From NCBI GenBank assembly GCA_937920235.1, contig CALGUK010000034.1, positions 1 to 64,000 on the forward strand: a stretch of DNA of 64,000 nucleotides, read 5' to 3'. A program made the position numbers and the translations under genes. Every line of letters begins with the position of its first letter. Position 1 is the first letter of the stretch. This document shows, in pieces, positions 24,774-32,692 of the stretch. The notes under the pieces are model-generated. The model saw nothing but the letters and a program-made list of their open reading frames with translations. It was not told the DNA's origin and did not search any database. This DNA is from an uncultured Clostridia bacterium (GTDB taxonomy: Bacteria > Bacillota > Clostridia > Oscillospirales > Acutalibacteraceae).

Positions 24774-26281
24774 TACCGAGCCTGCCTTTCGTCATATTCC
24801 TTTAAATATTTCTGTGCAAAAAACGCATCGGACTCATACGGTTCTGATACAAGACCTCTTTTCTGATGTGTTTCCGCGCCCTTTCCCGCAAGAATGACAA
24901 CAGCAGTATCCTTCACATCCTCGATAGCCGTTTTTATCGCCGTTGCTCTGTCGTAAATTATTTTGTATTTATCCTTACCGCCGATTCCGTCTATATATCC
25001 TGCAATTTCGTTACAGATATCCGCAATGTTTTCTTCTGCAGGGTCGTCCTCGGTGATATAGATATAATCTGCAAGCTTACCGCTGACCTCTCCCATATCC
25101 TTGCGTCTGATAAGAGCCTTGTTTCCGGGACAGCCGAACAGGATGCTCACCGGTCGGTCTGCATATTCCTGTTTTACGGAGCCGATAATGTTTTCAAAAC
25201 TGAGCTTATTATGAGCGTAATCGACTATAACGGCAATTTTTTTATCCCGACTTTCATATATCTCCATTCTGCCGCTTGTTCTGGCATTATACAAGCCGTC
25301 GCGGATATATTTGTAATCTATGCCGAGCAGGATTGCAACGCTTATCGCGCAAAGAGCATTTTCCACGTTGAAAAGTCCCGGCATAGAAAGTCTGAATTCT
25401 TCATCAAAGAAATTTGTCCTTACATTAAAAACGGTGTCGGAACCTTCTTTTCTGATATTATATCCGTAAATGTCCGCCCGGGGATTTTTTATACTGAATG
25501 TCACGGTATTCCGTGCCTTTTCCGCATATTTAACAACACGATCACTAAGGTCGGAATCGAGATTTACAACGGCCGTTTCGCACTGTGAAAACAGTTTCAT
25601 CTTTGACAAAAAATAATCCTCAAAATCGGGATGCTCAACTGCGCTTATATGGTCTGTTCCTATATTCAGATAACATCCGATTTTAAAGCGCACGCCTTCT
25701 GTCCTGCCGTATTTCAGTGCCTGGGAAGAAACCTCCATTGTGAAAAAACTTGTTCCGCTTTTAACCGCATTGTCAAAATGCTTGTGAAGCTCGAATGGCT
25801 CCGGAGTTGTGAGAGTGCTTTCCTTACGCACAACACCGTCGTAAATATCAATGGTGGATGCAATTGCGCTCTCTTTTCCACCGTTTTCGGCAAGGTATCC
25901 GTCAAGAATATACTTTATATAATATGCCGTTGTGCTTTTGCCCTTAGTTCCCGTAATTCCGATAAGCTGAAGCTTGTCCCACGCATTTTTATAAAAAAAG
26001 TTTGCTGTCGAATAAAGCGATTTGCGAATATCCGAAACTATAATGCACGGGATATCGGCAGAATATCTTTTCTCGGAAACATATGCTGTTGCGCCTTTTT
26101 TTACGGCATCCAGAAGATATTGCTCTTTAAAATGTGCTCCCTTGCAAAAGAAAAGCATATTTGGAGTAACCTCTCCGGAATTGTATGAAACGCCGTCAAT
26201 CTGCAAATCTTTATCGCAATTATGTTCAACCAATATGGAGTTTTTTTCAAAAAGGTCAATAAATGATTTTATTTTTTCCAT
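24773..26281 (-). CDS. MurE-like UDP-MurNAc-tripeptide ligase, atypical specificity motif
   Basis: The 502-residue protein is a three-domain Mur ligase that would join an amino acid to a UDP-MurNAc dipeptide. The P-loop is GTKGKST (111-117). The lysine that is carbamylated in Mur ligases lies in YFLSKMKLF (about 227), DYAHN is at 354-358 and the PGLFNVENAL segment at 301-310. The third-substrate motif reads DDPA (412-415) where diaminopimelate-adding enzymes have DNPR. The GKGHE motif reads GKGAE (467-471). So the amino acid added may not be diaminopimelate, or this is a paralogue with another substrate. GGAGGG precedes the ATG at 26281. The mra-region neighbours of a housekeeping murE are absent. 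Confidence 0.8.
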   Translation of the reverse strand: MEKIKSFIDLFEKNSILVEHNCDKDLQIDGVSYNSGEVTPNMLFFCKGAHFKEQYLLDAVKKGATAYVSEKRYSADIPCIIVSDIRKSLYSTANFFYKNAWDKLQLIGITGTKGKSTTAYYIKYILDGYLAENGGKESAIASTIDIYDGVVRKESTLTTPEPFELHKHFDNAVKSGTSFFTMEVSSQALKYGRTEGVRFKIGCYLNIGTDHISAVEHPDFEDYFLSKMKLFSQCETAVVNLDSDLSDRVVKYAEKARNTVTFSIKNPRADIYGYNIRKEGSDTVFNVRTNFFDEEFRLSMPGLFNVENALCAISVAILLGIDYKYIRDGLYNARTSGRMEIYESRDKKIAVIVDYAHNKLSFENIIGSVKQEYADRPVSILFGCPGNKALIRRKDMGEVSGKLADYIYITEDDPAEENIADICNEIAGYIDGIGGKDKYKIIYDRATAIKTAIEDVKDTAVVILAGKGAETHQKRGLVSEPYESDAFFAQKYLKEYDERQAR

Positions 26282-26312
26282 TTTGCCCTCCGCATAAAAC
26301 AATGTATATTAT

Positions 26313-26341
26313 ATGATACCACAATAAAAAATTATATGCAA
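26313..26341 (-). promoter_or_regulatory. Promoter of the MurE-like operon
   Basis: On the minus strand TTGCAT (26336-26341), 17 bases, then TATCAT (26313-26318), 32 bases before the MurE-like start. Confidence 0.65.
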
Positions 26342-26358
26342 TTAAAATATAAAAATAA

Positions 26359-26380
26359 GGACAGACGGTATCGTCTGCCC
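26359..26380 (-). terminator. Terminator of the DUF554 gene
   Basis: A 9-position stem with one mismatch (26359-26367 with 26372-26380) and a GTAT loop, followed leftward by TTATTTTTAT. Confidence 0.75.
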
Positions 26381-26442
26381 TGCAGGTTTTCACCCGTTAT
26401 TTGTAAAAGCTGTAAAGAGAAACTGTATCTGCCGCGGTGTTG

Positions 26443-27180
26443 TCAGCATGACAGAATACCTTTACCGATAACATATACAGCCGGAACCAGTAATGCGGGC
26501 AAGAGATTTCCCACACGGATTTTCTTGCCGAAGGTTATGTTTATTCCTACACAGAAAATCAGTGCACATCCGATATAGGAAAGATACCCCGTCAGCTCCT
26601 CGCTAATAAACGAACCGGCGAAATGTGCCACAAGTGTAATCAATCCCTGATACACAAAAATTGCTATTGCAGAGCACATTGTACCTATTCCGTATGTTGA
26701 AGCCATTATGACAACAATTACAAAGTCCAATATCGCCTTTGCGGTAAGCATTGAGTAGTCTCCGGTCAATCCGTCCTGAATTGAGCCCACTATTGCCATT
26801 GCTCCGACGCATATTATAAGAGATGTATTCACAAATCCGTCAACAAATCTGTTGTCATTTTCTGCCTTAAACAGCTTTTTTAGCTTTTCGCCGACGCTAT
26901 CCATTCTTTTTTCAATGTTTATCAGCTCGCCGACAAGTCCGCCGATAACAAGAGAAAAAATCAACAGCATAGTTCCCTGTGCCTCAATCCTTCCGTCTGA
27001 AACGCTCAACATTCCCTGCAACGTTCCGGAAATCCCGATAAAAATCGTTGCAACACCGCAGGCTGACATCAATGTACTGCGATATCTGTCGCCTATACCT
27101 TTGCCCAGAAGCATACCGAGAACACTGCCGCCGATCACGGCAACAGTATTTATTATCGTGCCCAATCCGAACACCGTCAT
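26443..27180 (-). CDS. DUF554 family membrane protein
   Basis: The 245-residue protein has six or seven membrane segments and matches the DUF554 (YdfK/YqgA) family. It has the N-terminal GTIINTVAVIGGSVLGMLLGK near residue 6, LLIFSLVIGGLVGE near 72 and CVGAMAIVGSIQDGL near 123. Function in the family is not established; transport is suspected from topology. I use the ATG at 27180 rather than the preceding GTG. A strong promoter lies upstream, divergent from the oadB promoter. About 60 bases beyond its stop, before the terminator, I see no gene. Confidence 0.88.
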   Translation of the reverse strand: MTVFGLGTIINTVAVIGGSVLGMLLGKGIGDRYRSTLMSACGVATIFIGISGTLQGMLSVSDGRIEAQGTMLLIFSLVIGGLVGELINIEKRMDSVGEKLKKLFKAENDNRFVDGFVNTSLIICVGAMAIVGSIQDGLTGDYSMLTAKAILDFVIVVIMASTYGIGTMCSAIAIFVYQGLITLVAHFAGSFISEELTGYLSYIGCALIFCVGINITFGKKIRVGNLLPALLVPAVYVIGKGILSC

Positions 27181-27207
27181 CACATCCGTAAATATAAGAT
27201 TGCGGAA

Positions 27208-27236
27208 ATTATATCACTTCTGTCCCCTTTTTTCAA
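27208..27236 (-). promoter_or_regulatory. Promoter of the DUF554 gene
   Basis: On the minus strand TTGAAA (27231-27236), 17 bases, then TATAAT (27208-27213). Confidence 0.85.
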
Positions 27237-27269
27237 TATAAAACTCCCGTGATTTATCTATTATTCCTA

Positions 27270-27297
27270 TTGAAAAAAATTAAAATTATGATAAAAT
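27270..27297 (+). promoter_or_regulatory. Promoter of the sodium-pump beta/gamma genes
   Basis: TTGAAA (27270-27275), 16 bases, then TGA-TAAAAT (hexamer 27292-27297), an extended -10. The leader to the start codon is about 65 bases and shows no riboswitch-like fold I can recognise. Confidence 0.78.
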
Positions 27298-27369
27298 ACA
27301 TATCATAATGGAGAAGATTGCGGTTTCAAACCCCCTCTTTTCACTAAAGAAAAAGAAGGAGAATTAAAA

Positions 27370-28590
27370 ATGTCATTCCTCAACAGTTTCATTGATCTGC
27401 TGTTCAGCGATATGATTAACAACTTCGATTTCAGAATGTTAATTATGTGGGCAATCGGCGGAATCCTCATTTTCCTTGCCATCAAAAAGGAAATGGAACC
27501 AACTCTTTTGCTTCCGATGGGCTTTGGCGCTATACTCGTAAACCTTCCCATCTCGGGTGCAATCACACAGTATTTCCAGTATGTTGACGGTGTAAAAACC
27601 TCAATTTCAGAAAGCACCTACAACGCTCTTCTTGCCGAAGGCGCACAAGGACTTTCCGTTGAAGAGGGTGCCTTGTCCGTTCTGTTTGACGCAGGTATTG
27701 CAAATGAGCTTTTTCCTCTTATCCTGTTCATCGGTATCGGTGCAATGATCGATTTCGGTCCCATCCTTTCAAATCCTAAGCTTATGATTTTCGGTGCAGC
27801 TGCACAGTTCGGTATTTTCTTCACCCTCTGTCTCGCATCAATGTTCTTCCCGATAAATGACGCTGCTTCAATTGCAATTATCGGTGCTGCAGACGGCCCT
27901 ACATCAATCGTTGTTGCCAATAAGCTCAATTCACAGTATCTTGGCGCAATTATGGTTGCCGCATATTCGTATATGGCTCTCGTACCGATTATTCAGCCGC
28001 CGTTCATTAAGCTCTGCACAACTAAAAAAGAGCGTCTCATCCGTATGCCATACACACAGACAGAGGTTAAGAAAATTACAAGAATTCTTTTCCCGATCAT
28101 CATTACAATCGTTGCAGGTCTTGTAGCTCCCGCTTCTGTTTCTCTTGTTGGCTTCCTTATGTTCGGTAACCTTATCCGTGAATGCGGAGTTCTCAATTCA
28201 CTTTCCGAAACAGCTCAGAAGGTGCTCGCAAACCTTATTACAATTTTCCTCGGAATCACTATCGCAACAAAGATGCACTACGCTTCGTTCCTTGCTCCCG
28301 ATACTCTGCTTATTCTCGGACTCGGTCTCGTAGCATTCATCTTTGACACGGTTGGCGGTGTAATGTTTGCAAAAATTCTCAACATTTTCCTCCCCAAAGG
28401 CAAGAAGATCAATCCAATGATCGGTGCTGCAGGTATTTCCGCATTCCCGATGTCAGGTCGTATCGTTCACAAAATGGGCTTGGCAGAGGACCCTCAAAAC
28501 TTCCTTCTTATGCACTCAATCGGTGTAAATGTTTCCGGTCAGATCGCATCAGTTATTGCCGGCGGTCTCATTCTCAATTTCTTTATGTAA
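27370..28590 (+). CDS. Sodium-pumping decarboxylase beta subunit (OadB/GcdB/MmdB)
   Basis: The 406-residue integral membrane protein is the beta subunit of biotin-dependent decarboxylases that export sodium while releasing CO2. Family signatures are LLLPMGFGAILVNLP near residue 46, GIGAMIDFGPIL near 122 and IIGAADGPTSIVVANKL near 174. It also has GAAGISAFPMSGRIVHKMG near 356 and the closing HSIGVNVSGQIASVIAGG near 383. AGAAGGAG precedes the ATG. Only beta and a gamma-like subunit are here; the carboxyltransferase and the biotin carrier are not in the window, so the acid decarboxylated cannot be told. Confidence 0.94.
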   Translation: MSFLNSFIDLLFSDMINNFDFRMLIMWAIGGILIFLAIKKEMEPTLLLPMGFGAILVNLPISGAITQYFQYVDGVKTSISESTYNALLAEGAQGLSVEEGALSVLFDAGIANELFPLILFIGIGAMIDFGPILSNPKLMIFGAAAQFGIFFTLCLASMFFPINDAASIAIIGAADGPTSIVVANKLNSQYLGAIMVAAYSYMALVPIIQPPFIKLCTTKKERLIRMPYTQTEVKKITRILFPIIITIVAGLVAPASVSLVGFLMFGNLIRECGVLNSLSETAQKVLANLITIFLGITIATKMHYASFLAPDTLLILGLGLVAFIFDTVGGVMFAKILNIFLPKGKKINPMIGAAGISAFPMSGRIVHKMGLAEDPQNFLLMHSIGVNVSGQIASVIAGGLILNFFM

Positions 28591-28603
28591 GGAGTGTGTT
28601 TAA

Positions 28604-28801
28604 ATGTTACAGCATATGTTAGTTACTTTCTTAGCATCAGGCATCGGCATCAACCCAATGGCATTTATCGACAACCTTTACTATATGGGTATGGGTATGC
28701 TGGGTATCATAGTAGTTATGGGTGTTCTTATCGTCATAACCACCCTGCTCAACAAAATTTTCTCAAGACCTTCAAAAAAGAAGGATAAAGAAGACAAATA
28801 A
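28604..28801 (+). CDS. OadG-like small gamma subunit of the sodium pump
   Basis: The 65-residue protein has a single membrane segment (NLYYMGMGMLGIIVVMGVLI, near residues 24-43) and a lysine-rich cytosolic tail. This is the layout of OadG/MmdC-type gamma subunits that assemble the decarboxylase complex. It starts 13 bases after the beta subunit, with GGAG as ribosome site. A short overlapping reading frame from 28594 in another phase is rejected. The assignment rests on size, topology and position. Confidence 0.75.
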   Translation: MLQHMLVTFLASGIGINPMAFIDNLYYMGMGMLGIIVVMGVLIVITTLLNKIFSRPSKKKDKEDK

Positions 28802-28811
28802 ACAAATCTAC

Positions 28812-28836
28812 GACCGTCGGAGAGCTCCGGCGGTCT
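28812..28836 (+). terminator. Terminator of the sodium-pump genes
   Basis: A GC-rich stem (GACCGTCGG with CCGGCGGTC, one G-U pair) followed by TTTTTTAC. Confidence 0.87.
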
Positions 28837-28862
28837 TTTTTACTCTTTTTTTCAAATGTATA

Positions 28863-28891
28863 TTGAACGGTAAAAATCTTTTTGATATAAT
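28863..28891 (+). promoter_or_regulatory. Promoter of the membrane protein/acyltransferase pair
   Basis: TTGAAC (28863-28868), 17 bases, then a perfect TATAAT (28886-28891), 32 bases before the ATG. Confidence 0.85.
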
Positions 28892-28922
28892 ATTTTTAAC
28901 ATAAACTTCGGAGGTACTTAAG

Positions 28923-29723
28923 ATGAGAAGTTTTATTGATTATATCGAAGATTCTTGTGTGAACATAAAAGACTCACAGATTTCATACAAATATAAACGA
29001 AAAATTCTCGACGAAATGACATCGCGTGCAAATGAAGTGAGTCATGCCGGACTCACTGACGAGCAGGTGCTTACCGATCTTTTGGCAAGCGAATTTCCCG
29101 ACCTGGAAAAGAATTATTATATCTATGAAAAGGAAGAGAAGAAAAAAGCGCGTGCAAGCCTTTTGAGAACCGTTTTTGCAATAGGCGGAGTAGTGTTTTT
29201 TGTGGCAATTTTCGTCGCATTTTTCAGTATAAGTAAATCGACGGGGGCCTGGGGAAAAACCTGGCTTATCATCGTAGGCGGCATTTTCTCGATGATTATT
29301 TTCTATATCAGCCTTCTTGCACGGAAATTATATAACTGGAGACGGTTTCTCCATCCGATTGTCCGAATTCTCAATGCAGGGTGTATCGTTCTCGCATCCG
29401 TATTCGCATTTTTGTTTACTCTGATTATGATTGACCCTGGATACAGTTGGATTTTTATCATTGCAGGCGTACTCGTTGCTCTTGTTGCTGATTTAATTTT
29501 TGCCTTTGCCACAAAGCAGAAGTTCCGCACCGTATCCCTGTTTGTCTATATTCCTGCCATCTCTGCGCTTCTCTATGTTATTCTTGCAGGTGCAGGAATA
29601 CTTTCCTGGCTCACGGGATGGTTGATCATCTTTGCAGGTGTTGCCCTTGATGTTATTATCGCCTTATCAATAATTGCCGGCAATGCCAAATACTTTATGT
29701 ATAAACAGGAGGATGAAGAATAA
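28923..29723 (+). CDS. Multi-pass membrane protein with N-terminal HAAS-like helical domain
   Basis: The 266-residue protein has about 80 N-terminal cytosolic residues predicted helical (YKYKRKILDEMTSRANEV, then LTDEQVLTDLLASEFPD). These resemble the HAAS-type domain found ahead of membrane proteins in Bacillota. Six or seven membrane segments follow between residues 80 and 255. No catalytic motif is seen. CGGAGG precedes the ATG. It is translationally coupled (TAATG) to the condensation-type acyltransferase that follows, so both probably act on the same lipid or envelope product. Confidence 0.75.
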   Translation: MRSFIDYIEDSCVNIKDSQISYKYKRKILDEMTSRANEVSHAGLTDEQVLTDLLASEFPDLEKNYYIYEKEEKKKARASLLRTVFAIGGVVFFVAIFVAFFSISKSTGAWGKTWLIIVGGIFSMIIFYISLLARKLYNWRRFLHPIVRILNAGCIVLASVFAFLFTLIMIDPGYSWIFIIAGVLVALVADLIFAFATKQKFRTVSLFVYIPAISALLYVILAGAGILSWLTGWLIIFAGVALDVIIALSIIAGNAKYFMYKQEDEE

Positions 29724-31000
29724 TGAAACGCAAGCTGAATGCTGAATTATGGGATAAAATGCATTATCTTTTCCGTGATTTCAATGACCGCATGGTTCAT
29801 GTTCAGATGGATTATGATTTCATCCCGGATATTGAAGCTCTGAAAGCCGTTATAATTTGTGCCTTTGAAAAAGCACCGATTCTTCACTCAAAATTTGTCG
29901 ACAAAAAAATTAATACATATTGGGAAATTATGCCCTATACCATTGACGATGTTTTTTCGGTTGTATATCCCGAAAATATGGAAGAAGCCGTTGACGAGTT
30001 TCTGACTCAGTATATCCCTCCCGAAAACCACATTCAGATGAAAATTGCCCTTTTTATAAAAGACGGCAAGAGTTCTCTGTGCTTTGTTGAAAACCATATG
30101 TGTATGGACGGCGGCGATCTGAAATACTTTTTACAGGCATTCTGTGAAAATTATTCGGATTACACTCAGAACGGAATAAGCCCCATTGAATTCCGCACAG
30201 GCTCAAGATCCTATACCGATGTGTATTCGGGATTTTCCAAAATGGAATCCGGTGTTGCAAAACGACTTTTCAAAAACATCAATGCCCGTGACGACCACAA
30301 ATTCCCGCTGACACGGGACAGCATTCGCGATAAATCGTTTATTGCAAGGAGAAAATTTGACGAAGAAACACTTGCAAAGCTTAAATTACGCGGCAAAGAA
30401 CTGGGCGCAACCATAAACGAGTTGCTTCTGGCTGCATATTTTTACAGTGTATATGAGCTTGCGGGATATCCTGTAAGCGACCGTGTTATGATTTCAAGTG
30501 CCATTGACCTTCGCCGTCATATGAACAGCGTGGACGACAAGGGCTTCACAAACCATACTGCGTGGATGCAGTGTGCCATCCCGGAACGCGGCCGCGATAT
30601 CTTCGAGACTGTGAAATATGTCGTGAGAAGCTCTGCGAAATTCAAAAAAGACAAATTTATGGGGCTTTACGGCTTACCGCTTCTCAACTTCGGTTACAGT
30701 ATTCTTCCCCATGCGGCAAGTGAGGAAATAATCAAAATCGGGTATTCAAATCCCTATATGGCAATGAGCAATATCGGTATCCTGAACGGAAAGCAGTTAT
30801 CTCTCTCCGGCAACGAGCCCACAGATGCCTTTATGTCGGGTGCCGTAAAATATAAGCCTTTTGTTCTTTTAACCGTAACGACGTATAAGAACGTCATTAC
30901 GCTCTCAATGTGTGTCCGCGGTAACGAAAACGATAAAAAAATTGTGGATAAATTCTTTGACCTTATGGAACAAAACATAAAAATCATTATCGGAGAATAA
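29723..31000 (+). CDS. Condensation-domain-like acyltransferase
   Basis: The 425-residue protein has the fold marks of the chloramphenicol acetyltransferase/condensation-domain/PapA superfamily. The active-site motif NHMCMDGGDL (H-x3-D-G) is near residue 129, and a later SSAIDLRRHM segment near 257 resembles the conserved DxRR-type strand. Such enzymes move acyl groups from CoA or carrier protein onto alcohols or amines. There is no signal peptide. The start overlaps the stop of the preceding membrane-protein gene by one base. No peptide-synthetase module is near, so a standalone lipid or sugar acyltransferase is most likely. Confidence 0.75.
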   Translation: MKRKLNAELWDKMHYLFRDFNDRMVHVQMDYDFIPDIEALKAVIICAFEKAPILHSKFVDKKINTYWEIMPYTIDDVFSVVYPENMEEAVDEFLTQYIPPENHIQMKIALFIKDGKSSLCFVENHMCMDGGDLKYFLQAFCENYSDYTQNGISPIEFRTGSRSYTDVYSGFSKMESGVAKRLFKNINARDDHKFPLTRDSIRDKSFIARRKFDEETLAKLKLRGKELGATINELLLAAYFYSVYELAGYPVSDRVMISSAIDLRRHMNSVDDKGFTNHTAWMQCAIPERGRDIFETVKYVVRSSAKFKKDKFMGLYGLPLLNFGYSILPHAASEEIIKIGYSNPYMAMSNIGILNGKQLSLSGNEPTDAFMSGAVKYKPFVLLTVTTYKNVITLSMCVRGNENDKKIVDKFFDLMEQNIKIIIGE

Positions 31001-31004
31001 GATT

Positions 31005-31032
31005 AACGGATAAGCCTGCCAGCTTATCCGTT
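31005..31032 (+). terminator. Terminator after the acyltransferase gene
   Basis: An 11-bp stem (31005-31015 with 31022-31032), six-base loop, and a run of T residues. Confidence 0.9.
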
Positions 31033-31064
31033 TTTTGATGGTAAAAATTTTCACAAAAACCCTA

Positions 31065-31093
31065 TTGACAGTCATATGAACCTGTGATATAAT
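31065..31093 (+). promoter_or_regulatory. Consensus sigma-A promoter of the DUF1836 operon
   Basis: Perfect TTGACA (31065-31070) and TATAAT (31088-31093) with a 17-base spacer. A palindrome TGATAT-N4-ATATCA (31085-31100) lies over the -10, and TCATATGA (31072-31079) lies in the spacer. Such a strong promoter probably needs a repressor, and the first gene encodes a DNA-binding protein. Confidence 0.88.
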
Positions 31094-31123
31094 CATATCA
31101 TCACATAAAGGAGGTGGGGTAAT

Positions 31124-31690
31124 TTGGATTATATTCCGGGAACCGCTTTAAAATTCAACAACGTGGCGACAGATGATTGCTTTTCTCTGATTGCTCCGCT
31201 GTTGACGGTTACAAAAGGTCTCACTCTGGCACAGGTTAGAGAGCTGACAGGTCTTGAAACCTCAACTGTTCAGAACTGGATAAAACGAGGCTGGGTGAAA
31301 AATCCCGAAGAAAAACGCTATGGTGAAGAGCAGGTTATGCGTATCATTCTTATTAATATGATGCGAGGCTCGATGCAACTTGAACAGATAGCTTTTTTGA
31401 TGGGCTATATTAACGGGTCGGTGGATGATCGCTCAGATGATATTTTACCTGACAGAGAGTTGTTCAACATCCTTTGCAGTATAATTTACGAATGTGAGCA
31501 AAAGGCTGTTTACAACACCTGTGAGCTGGAGGGAATTATAAATTCACGACTCGAAAAAGTAACCGTATCGGACAGCATTTCCAAGAACAAGCTTAAAACT
31601 GCATTGAGTGCAATGGTGCTTGCAATTCTTTCAACGAGAATGAGAGAGCTGGCGCAGAAAGCGTTTATGGAGCTTGAGGGGGTTGTATGA
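31124..31690 (+). CDS. DUF1836 family HTH protein, probable regulator
   Basis: The 188-residue protein belongs to the DUF1836 family. It has a MerR-like helix-turn-helix around residues 36-75 (LAQVRELTGLETSTVQNWIKRG, then the KRYGEEQVMRI wing segment) and a helical C-terminal half. It should bind DNA in the cytosol. It starts with TTG behind GGAGGTGG. It is first in a five-gene operon ending in NfeD and an SPFH protein, and a palindrome over the operon's -10 element suggests autoregulation. Confidence 0.82.
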   Translation: MDYIPGTALKFNNVATDDCFSLIAPLLTVTKGLTLAQVRELTGLETSTVQNWIKRGWVKNPEEKRYGEEQVMRIILINMMRGSMQLEQIAFLMGYINGSVDDRSDDILPDRELFNILCSIIYECEQKAVYNTCELEGIINSRLEKVTVSDSISKNKLKTALSAMVLAILSTRMRELAQKAFMELEGVV

Positions 31691-31691
31691 A

Positions 31692-32030
31692 ATGGTAAAT
31701 CTTTATGTATCAATCTCACCGAAAGAGACGGCAAAGCTCATCAATGACACTATCATTAACAATTCCGTTACAGGTGAACTGCTTGACGAGTATGTAAGCA
31801 ATACAGAAAACGGTACTACGGTAATTGTTCAGACCTATGAAAAATATTATTATCGTGTAAGCAACCGACTTACTCTTACTGTTGTTATTGATAATATTTC
31901 AGGCAGAACGCACATCCACGCCATAGGCAGTGGTGGCGGTCAGGGCATTTTCTACAGATTGGACCGCGGTTCTTCCGAAAGCTTTGAGGACTGTATTTAT
32001 GATGCAATTTACCAATACATCATAACGTAG
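31692..32030 (+). CDS. Small conserved protein, possibly DUF6054-like
   Basis: The 112-residue protein has alternating short strands and helices and a distinctive IHAIGSGGGQGIFYRLDRGS segment near residue 77. From memory this resembles DUF6054 proteins, with modest certainty. No membrane segment or catalytic motif is seen. I use the ATG at 31692; GAGGGGG at the end of the DUF1836 gene serves as ribosome site, and the stop of that gene lies two bases before. Function is unknown. Confidence 0.7.
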   Translation: MVNLYVSISPKETAKLINDTIINNSVTGELLDEYVSNTENGTTVIVQTYEKYYYRVSNRLTLTVVIDNISGRTHIHAIGSGGGQGIFYRLDRGSSESFEDCIYDAIYQYIIT

Positions 32031-32041
32031 AGGAGATTATT

Positions 32042-32224
32042 ATGCAAAAGGAATATAAAATTTTAGAGGTCAAAATTTGTGATGCCGAAACAAAGATGAA
32101 CGATATGGCAAAACACGGCTGGGAGGTTATAAGCACCGATATTTACAGTGCAGGACCTGCAATGGCAAAAGCCAAAACCCCCGTATTTATTACCTTTGCC
32201 AGAGAAATCGGAAAATCTGACTGA
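32042..32224 (+). CDS. Small DUF4177-like protein
   Basis: The 60-residue protein has the layout of DUF4177 proteins: an N-terminal strand with KEYKILEVK, a helix, then the motif GWEVISTDI and a closing strand ending FITFARE. It is probably a small cytosolic dimer of unknown role. AGAGGAG lies eight bases before the ATG. It sits between the DUF6054-like and nfeD genes, with 11 and 15 bases on either side. Confidence 0.7.
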   Translation: MQKEYKILEVKICDAETKMNDMAKHGWEVISTDIYSAGPAMAKAKTPVFITFAREIGKSD

Positions 32225-32239
32225 TTAAGGAGGATATTT

Positions 32240-32680
32240 GTGGAATACTTAGCAGAGAACCCATGGCTTGTCTGGATTGGTGTGAGTGTAATATTTTTGA
32301 TAATTGAAATGCTGACAACCGCACTCGTTTCCATCTGGTTTGTGCCTGCGGCAATAATCACCTGCATAGCATCGCTTTTTATCGAAAGCATAATCTGGCA
32401 GATAGCAATTTTTGTGATACTCAGTGCCGCTTTTATGGTTGTGTGCAGAAAAATTTACAACAAACACATAAAAAAGCCTGTTGACGAGGTTGACCAAAAC
32501 GAGAAGCTTCTCGGTAAAACTGGCAAGGTCACAGAAAATACGGATGCCGTTTCGGGAAGAATACTCGTGGGAGATGTTTATTGGAGAGCCGTTTCCGAAG
32601 ACGGCAGCACAATAGCCAAGGGCGAAACCATCAAAATCATAGGTGTTGACGGAACAACACTTAAAATAACCAAAAACTAA
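32240..32680 (+). CDS. NfeD family membrane protein (short form)
   Basis: The 146-residue protein has three or four membrane segments (within residues 9-72) and a C-terminal OB-fold domain with LLGKTGKVTENTDAVSGRILVGDVYW near residue 90. This is the short NfeD form without the ClpP-like protease domain. It partners with stomatin-type proteins at the membrane. The start is GTG with AAGGAGG upstream. The SPFH gene follows after 12 bases, the usual conserved pair. Confidence 0.9.
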   Translation: MEYLAENPWLVWIGVSVIFLIIEMLTTALVSIWFVPAAIITCIASLFIESIIWQIAIFVILSAAFMVVCRKIYNKHIKKPVDEVDQNEKLLGKTGKVTENTDAVSGRILVGDVYWRAVSEDGSTIAKGETIKIIGVDGTTLKITKN

Positions 32681-32692
32681 AAGGAGAAAATT

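Noticed and set aside
24866..25588. Open frame of 240 codons antisense to the MurE-like gene
   Set aside because: No ribosome site or domain is present; the opposite strand carries all Mur ligase motifs.
27300..27369. Riboswitch in the leader of the sodium-pump genes
   Set aside because: The leader is about 65 bases and shows no conserved aptamer core or paired terminator.
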